From an uncultured Eubacterium sp. (lineage in GTDB: Bacteria; Bacillota; Clostridia; Lachnospirales; Lachnospiraceae), in NCBI GenBank assembly GCA_910580075.1, contig CAJTVR010000093.1, positions 1 through 17,933 of the forward strand: a stretch of DNA of 17,933 nucleotides, written 5' to 3'. Below, in pieces: positions 15,071 through 17,933 of this stretch (position 1 is the stretch's first letter; each line of letters starts with the position of its first letter). The notes beneath the pieces were generated by a model. The model searched no databases and was not told the origin of the DNA. It saw nothing but the letters and a program-made list of their open reading frames with translations. The position numbers were made by a program, and so were the translations under genes.

Positions 15071-15952
15071 CTAAAGCATTTTCAGCAATTCTGACATTTT
15101 TTTCATTTCGCGGTAATGATCTGCCTGTCTGATTTTATCGGTAATAGCCTGCCGCACCTCTTTGTTATCACATTTTTCTATTTCCTGCATAATAAACTGA
15201 TACACCTCGTTATCATTTGTGACACCTGAATTAAGGCTTTCCTGAAAATTCTGGATATAGCTGTGGATAAATGTTCCCATTTCATCACCCATTCCAGTAA
15301 GCCGGTTCATAATATTGATATACTTAGACAGCATTTCATTGGTCAGATTATATGGATAACGCAGTTTATGGTCTATTTCACTCCATGCTTCTTCAAATAA
15401 CGTACGAACCTGTATTTCGATTCCCAGTCCCTGTTCAGAATATATTGTATAATGAACAGATCTGTATGGCTTTTCCTTTCTGACTGCAATTTTACCTTCA
15501 TATAAACTGGTACTGTCTCCCTCACGGACATACGCAAATGGCTTTTCTGCTAATATATGATTATATTTTTCCATAATATAATCATGAACCTCAGACCAGT
15601 CTTCCTTAAACAGCAGCAAAATGCGGATGCCAGCCAGGTCTGTGATAAAATGCTCATAATTCTCCTTTGACAGAAAATTTCCTTTTTTCAGATATTCTGG
15701 ATTTTTACGAATGATCTTTTCAATTAAATGCTCCGTATCTTTTACCCTGTAACTCAAAGAATGAACACCGCAACACTTCTGTAATACGTCTGCATACTGC
15801 TTCACAGTGTTCTGGTGTTCATCCTTTTTAAATTCAAAATCTGCCGCGATCTGTTCCAGTTCTTCCCATGTAAGCATGGATTCTCTGAACTTTCCGCTGC
15901 TGATATTATATTTTGTACAAAAATCTGTCTGTTCCTTTACTGTCCTCAGCAT
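15071..15952 (-). CDS. RelA/SpoT-type (p)ppGpp synthetase, stand-alone (possible toxSAS)
   Basis: This 293-aa protein carries a nucleotidyl (pyrophosphate) transferase domain of the RelA/SpoT family at about residues 60-205 and no HD hydrolase domain. Visible motifs are YRVKDTEHLIEKI (Arg69), ITDLAGIRI (Asp105, Arg110; matching the metal-binding Asp of Rel), YRSVHYTI (Tyr163, His167), GIEIQVRT (Glu179, Arg183; matching the GTP/Mg Glu) and FEEAWSEIDHKLRYP. The catalytic residues look intact. A helical C-terminal tail of about 90 residues follows. It should transfer pyrophosphate from ATP to GTP/GDP, or, in the toxic toxSAS branch, to adenine nucleotides or tRNA. The start at 15952 follows AAAAGGCGGGA. 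It lies 15 nt behind a 59-aa gene with a good promoter, the usual bicistronic plan of toxin-antitoxin pairs. Confidence 0.85.
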   Translation of the reverse strand: MLRTVKEQTDFCTKYNISSGKFRESMLTWEELEQIAADFEFKKDEHQNTVKQYADVLQKCCGVHSLSYRVKDTEHLIEKIIRKNPEYLKKGNFLSKENYEHFITDLAGIRILLLFKEDWSEVHDYIMEKYNHILAEKPFAYVREGDSTSLYEGKIAVRKEKPYRSVHYTIYSEQGLGIEIQVRTLFEEAWSEIDHKLRYPYNLTNEMLSKYINIMNRLTGMGDEMGTFIHSYIQNFQESLNSGVTNDNEVYQFIMQEIEKCDNKEVRQAITDKIRQADHYREMKKMSELLKML

Positions 15953-15967
15953 AAGCAGTCCCGCCTT

Positions 15968-16147
15968 TTAAACATCCAGTGCTGCATTAACAATCCCCGA
16001 ATTTAAGAGCTTCAAATATGACTGCAGCTGATCATCAATAAATTCCAGACTGATCTGCGGTCCATCATTAGGCTGATTTTCTTTCCTAAATCCGTTTTCT
16101 CCGAGCTTTTCCATAAATCTGTCCATTACTACACTTGCTTCAGTCAT
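15968..16147 (-). CDS. 59-aa acidic protein preceding the alarmone synthetase
   Basis: This small protein runs MTEASVVMDRFMEKLGENGF to GIVNAALDV. I do not recognise a family. It is acidic and probably helical, with no membrane segment or DNA-binding motif that I can see. ATG 16147 follows GAGG with eight nt spacing; a GTG at 16156 is in frame but lies inside that site. Its promoter is 50 nt upstream, and its stop is 15 nt before the RelA/SpoT-type start codon. By position it could be the antitoxin of a toxSAS pair, or only a leader protein. Confidence 0.6.
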   Translation of the reverse strand: MTEASVVMDRFMEKLGENGFRKENQPNDGPQISLEFIDDQLQSYLKLLNSGIVNAALDV

Positions 16148-16195
16148 ACCAGCCACCTCTTCTTTTAATAGATTGCTATTATATAACGAATAAAA

Positions 16196-16223
16196 ATTAT
16201 GCGTATTGTTTACACATTGTCAA
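16196..16223 (-). promoter_or_regulatory. sigma-A promoter of the 59-aa/alarmone synthetase operon
   Basis: On the minus strand TTGACA (16218-16223) and CATAAT (16196-16201) are separated by 16 nt, predicting a start near 16189 and a leader of about 40 nt. A second perfect TATAAT (16178-16183) lacks a matching -35. Confidence 0.7.
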
Positions 16224-16420
16224 TAACTCTTTGTTAAAGCAGATTATATCATATCATCTGATTTTTTACAATCTTTTTTAAAAATCACCTCATGTTTCTG
16301 GCTTCTGGCAGTATCCTGTACATATTTTTGCTGGATTTCTTCATCCTGTTCCGTATATCTCACTCATTATCAGCATAAAACGAGGTTTTTTGTGAGGATT
16401 CTCCCGTTTTAAGCAAGAAA

Positions 16421-16453
16421 AAAGTCTTGAAAACGTTAATTTTTCAAGACTTT
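16421..16453 (-). terminator. terminator of tRNA-Arg
   Basis: AAAGTCTTGAAAA (16421-16433) and TTTTCAAGACTTT (16441-16453) form a perfect 13-bp stem with a 7-nt loop. On the minus strand it is followed by further T residues (CTTTTTTC). It lies eight nt past the tRNA 3' end. Confidence 0.9.
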
Positions 16454-16460
16454 CTGCTAA

Positions 16461-16534
16461 CGTGCGTGAGAGGATTCGAACCCCCGACACCTTGGTCCGT
16501 AGCCAAGTGCTCTATCCAGCTGAGCTACACACAC
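16461..16534 (-). tRNA. tRNA-Arg (anticodon ACG)
   Basis: On the minus strand the acceptor GTGTGTG pairs with CACGCAC with one G-U pair, the D stem is GCTC/GAGC, and the anticodon arm is CTTGG-CTACGGA-CCAAG, giving anticodon ACG for CGN arginine codons. The T loop is TTCGAAT. Discriminator base is G and CCA is not encoded. ACG would normally be edited to ICG in the cell. Confidence 0.96.
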
Positions 16535-16633
16535 ATATAAAACTAATTGATATGAAAAATAATATTCCCACATCATTGCCCGTGACTAAAAACATATAAT
16601 TGAATTTATAATACTCACTCACGAACAATTAGT

Positions 16634-16662
16634 ATCTTATCATATGAATGTTAAACTGTCAA
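16634..16662 (-). promoter_or_regulatory. sigma-A promoter of tRNA-Arg
   Basis: TTGACA (16657-16662) and TAAGAT (16634-16639) on the minus strand are separated by exactly 17 nt, predicting transcription start near 16627, about 90 nt before the mature tRNA. Confidence 0.75.
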
Positions 16663-17090
16663 CCCCAGAATTCAATTTTTTATAATTTTTATCTGATTTC
16701 ATGAGTAATCAGCTGTTTTATTCTAGACTATCATAATAATTTAGATCAATTAACAATATATGAGTGATTATGTAGAATATATCAGGCACTGCCCAGTTCG
16801 GCAAGACGTTTTGTCTTCTATCAGGGAGTAAAACCCTGTAGTAATCCCTCTTAAAACCATCCGGGATTGTCCCATACTGTTTTTCAATGCAGTAACTTAA
16901 CCTGTCGATATATCTCAACAGCTATACTTCATATTTCTTTCTTCTTTAAAGGTTACTTATATCACATCAAAATTTCCGAGTAGAACAGGGAAATTTTCAA
17001 CTTACAAAATCGCCTTGGGGAAACTTTTGTCTTTTTTATTCTCCCTTAAAGCATCCTGATCTGCAAGTTATATCAAAACTAAGAAATAAA

Positions 17091-17119
17091 TTGACAATAT
17101 TTGGGATATTCTGTAAAAT
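17091..17119 (+). promoter_or_regulatory. promoter of the candidate type I toxin mRNA
   Basis: TTGACA (17091-17096), a 17-nt spacer and TAAAAT (17114-17119) form a near-consensus sigma-A promoter. The predicted start near 17126 puts GTAAGCAACATCC at the extreme 5' end of the mRNA, the segment that can pair with its 3' end. Confidence 0.75.
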
Positions 17120-17183
17120 AATAATTGTAAGCAACATCCTCGTTTTATTTTGGCTAGATAAGACGGAGGCGGTTGAGTCACGT

Positions 17184-17237
17184 CAGGGCAGCAATGCTCT
17201 GTTGATCTGATAGATACCCTTGCTAAGAAAGGAGGGT
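17184..17237 (+). promoter_or_regulatory. structured toxin leader with masked Shine-Dalgarno site
   Basis: CAGGGCA and TGCTCTG (17184-17190/17195-17201) form a 7-bp stem capped by a GCAA (GNRA-type) tetraloop. Then ACCCTT (17216-17221) can pair with GGAGGGT (17231-17237), hiding the ribosome site of the 43-aa gene. A masked ribosome site is typical of type I toxin mRNAs. Confidence 0.5.
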
Positions 17238-17247
17238 GATAGAAGAA

Positions 17248-17379
17248 GTGACATTTTGTGAATTACTGATATTTACGTTAGTAACTGGCATTGTAAGCGG
17301 AGTAATATCTGCATACATAGTCAGATTTCTTGATAAGAGACGCAAAAATGACCGCCACTCGCCAAAGCACGGTCATTAA
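17248..17379 (+). CDS. 43-aa membrane peptide, candidate type I toxin
   Basis: The peptide starts MTFCELLIFTLVTGIVSGVI and continues SAYIVRFLDKRRKNDRHSPK-HGH. One hydrophobic helix (about residues 4-26) is followed by a strongly basic tail, the build of Fst/TxpA/holin-like type I toxins that damage the cell membrane. The start is GTG 17248, 11 nt after GGAGGG; a GTG at 17236 is in frame but overlaps that site. The gene has its own promoter, a long structured leader with a masked ribosome site, and a convergent antisense RNA over its 3' end. I cannot name a precise family. At 43 codons it is easily missed by gene callers. Toxicity is inferred from layout and composition. Confidence 0.65.
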   Translation: MTFCELLIFTLVTGIVSGVISAYIVRFLDKRRKNDRHSPKHGH

Positions 17380-17475
17380 TGCATTGTAGTATTTAGTTTT
17401 CTATAGCCGCTAAAACCTCTTTGGCTCAACCGTCTAACGGATGTTGCTTGCTTTTATGCCAGAACTTTTTCTGTA
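17344..17475 (-). ncRNA. candidate antisense RNA (antitoxin) to the 43-aa peptide gene
   Basis: A minus-strand promoter, TTGACA (17505-17510), 17 nt, TAAGAT (17482-17487), predicts a start near 17475. About 130 nt on, the stem ATGACCG/CGGTCAT (17348-17354/17370-17376) followed by TTTTT on the minus strand makes a rho-independent terminator. The RNA would be complementary to the last 12 codons and the 3' untranslated part of the toxin mRNA, as with RatA or SR4 against TxpA or BsrG. The terminator hairpin lies inside the coding end of the peptide gene. Confidence 0.6.
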
Positions 17476-17773
17476 CTCACTATCTTAAACCAATTTTTGT
17501 GTATTGTCAACTGGTTTATTCACATATAAATCCATCTATCTCTATATATTTCGATATTTAGTATATAGAATGTCTGCTTGAAATCAGAGTTCTATGGGGA
17601 TTAAATCATTTCAGGATGTTATAAGTCAAATCTGAGCAAAATACGCTATTTATTCTTGTAACAGTTAAAATGACAGAATCAGATGTATATATTGCTTTCC
17701 ACATCTGCAGCAAAATCCTACGAAATAAAAAATCCTCATAAATACTGCAAATGCAGTATCTACAAGGAGCTAA
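17380..17773. other. region between the peptide gene and tRNA-Leu
   Basis: The first 130 nt are the 3' untranslated part of the toxin mRNA and the antisense RNA gene with its promoter (to 17510). From about 17511 to 17723 I see only AT-rich sequence without gene or clear structure. The terminator of tRNA-Leu follows at 17724-17759. Confidence 0.5.
17724..17759 (-). terminator. terminator of the tRNA-Leu transcript
   Basis: ATACTGCA/TGCAGTAT (17742-17749/17752-17759) is a perfect short-loop stem 14 nt past tRNA-Leu. On the minus strand it is followed by TTATGAGGATTTTTTATT. The U-run lies about 10 nt beyond the stem, so strength is moderate. Confidence 0.6.
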
Positions 17774-17857
17774 TGCCCGTGACCGGAATCGAACCGGTAC
17801 TGTGTTGCCACAACAGGATTTTAAGTCCTGCGCGTCTGCCTGTTCCGCCACACGGGC
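17774..17857 (-). tRNA. tRNA-Leu (anticodon TAA)
   Basis: On the minus strand GCCCGTG pairs with CACGGGC, and the anticodon arm is CAGGA-CTTAAAA-TCCTG, giving anticodon TAA. A long variable arm (TTGTGGCAACACA) marks a class II tRNA, and the T loop is TTCGATT. Discriminator A; CCA is not encoded. Confidence 0.97.
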
Positions 17858-17881
17858 ATACCCTATACTTTCCGTATAGAA

Positions 17882-17933
17882 TGGGACCTATAGGGCTCGA
17901 ACCTATGACCCTCTGCTTGTAAGGCAGATGCTC
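17882..17933 (-). tRNA. tRNA-Val (anticodon TAC), 5' part beyond the window
   Basis: The minus strand shows the end of the D arm, the anticodon arm TCTGC-CTTACAA-GCAGA (anticodon TAC), the T arm ATAGG-TTCGAGC-CCTAT, and the 3' acceptor strand AGGTCCC with discriminator A. The 5' acceptor and most of the D arm are outside. It lies 24 nt upstream of tRNA-Leu in the same transcript. Confidence 0.92.

Larger units (their letters stand above)
16148..16460. other. promoter region of the 59-aa/alarmone operon and tRNA-Arg trailer
   Basis: Besides the minus-strand promoter at 16196-16223 and the tRNA terminator at 16421-16453, this stretch holds no supported gene. A 39-codon minus-strand frame (16244-16363) begins at a GTG without a ribosome site and is not called. 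Confidence 0.5.
16535..17247. other. AT-rich region between tRNA-Arg and the small toxin gene
   Basis: Contents are the tRNA-Arg promoter (16634-16662), a 66-codon minus-strand frame at 16718-16918 that opens only at a TTG without ribosome site and is not called, a 9-bp inverted repeat AAAATTTCC/GGAAATTTT (16969-16977/16989-16997), and the promoter and structured leader of the peptide gene (17091-17247). Confidence 0.5.
17129..17449. repeat. inverted repeats linking 5' and 3' ends of the toxin transcript
   Basis: AAGCAACATCC (17129-17139) is the inverse of GGATGTTGCTT (17439-17449). AGACGG (17161-17166) and GGTTGAG (17171-17177) match CCGTCT (17430-17435) and CTCAACC (17425-17431). The mRNA ends could pair over about 300 nt, as in hok-type messages. 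The antisense RNA carries the same-sense copy of the mRNA 5' end. Confidence 0.7.

Noticed and set aside
16244..16363. 39-codon minus-strand frame with protein-like composition
   Set aside because: GTG start without a ribosome site, stops immediately upstream, and no recognisable family.
16718..16918. 66-codon minus-strand frame upstream of tRNA-Arg
   Set aside because: It opens only at TTG right after a stop, has no ribosome site and resembles no family I know; it may be a remnant but cannot be supported.
17606..17922. Open frames across tRNA-Leu and tRNA-Val on both strands
   Set aside because: They run through well-folded tRNA genes.

Overview
The window looks like chromosome of a low-to-moderate GC gut Firmicute, most likely a Blautia-like member of the Lachnospiraceae. 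The signs are strong AGGAGG-type ribosome sites, two clostridial-type GH3 beta-glucosidases, a secreted bacterial serpin, and tRNA genes that do not encode CCA. The genus is an inference from gene style, not from a database match.

Layout. Positions 1-1118 hold the edge of a divergent gene and a frameshifted, N-terminally decayed aldo/keto reductase. A 12-helix OFA-type MFS transporter follows on the minus strand (1307-2557). A plus-strand glycoside cluster comes next: a circularly permuted, membrane-anchored GH3 enzyme (2993-5998), an ordinary cytoplasmic GH3 enzyme (6135-8591) and a small four-helix GtrA-like membrane protein (8695-9294). It ends in a bidirectional terminator shared with the next unit. 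The first GH3 gene has a promoter with two TTTATGCA direct repeats 20 bp apart, as expected for an AraC-type activator. The logical reading is surface hydrolysis of a beta-glucoside, then intracellular completion.

On the minus strand, 13691 to 9395 reads as one unit: an ECF sigma factor, overlapping by 14 nt with a transmembrane anti-sigma-like protein that has a very long Gly/Asn/Gln/Ser repeat stalk, then a secreted serpin. A striking array of 35-36 bp direct repeats lies between the last two. Each copy looks like the anti-sigma stop region plus the serpin ribosome-binding site. The arrangement suggests a signal-responsive serpin system, possibly sensing extracellular proteolysis.

A second minus-strand unit (16147 to 14294) has its own good promoter. 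It encodes a 59-aa protein, a stand-alone RelA/SpoT-type alarmone synthetase and, behind a 133-bp inverted-repeat element, an unrecognised 183-aa protein. It could be a toxSAS-like toxin-antitoxin locus.

The right end carries tRNA-Arg(ACG), tRNA-Leu(TAA) and a partial tRNA-Val(TAC), all minus. Between the Arg and Leu genes is a compact candidate type I toxin-antitoxin locus: a 43-aa GTG-started membrane peptide with a masked Shine-Dalgarno site, facing a convergent antisense RNA that has its own promoter and terminator.
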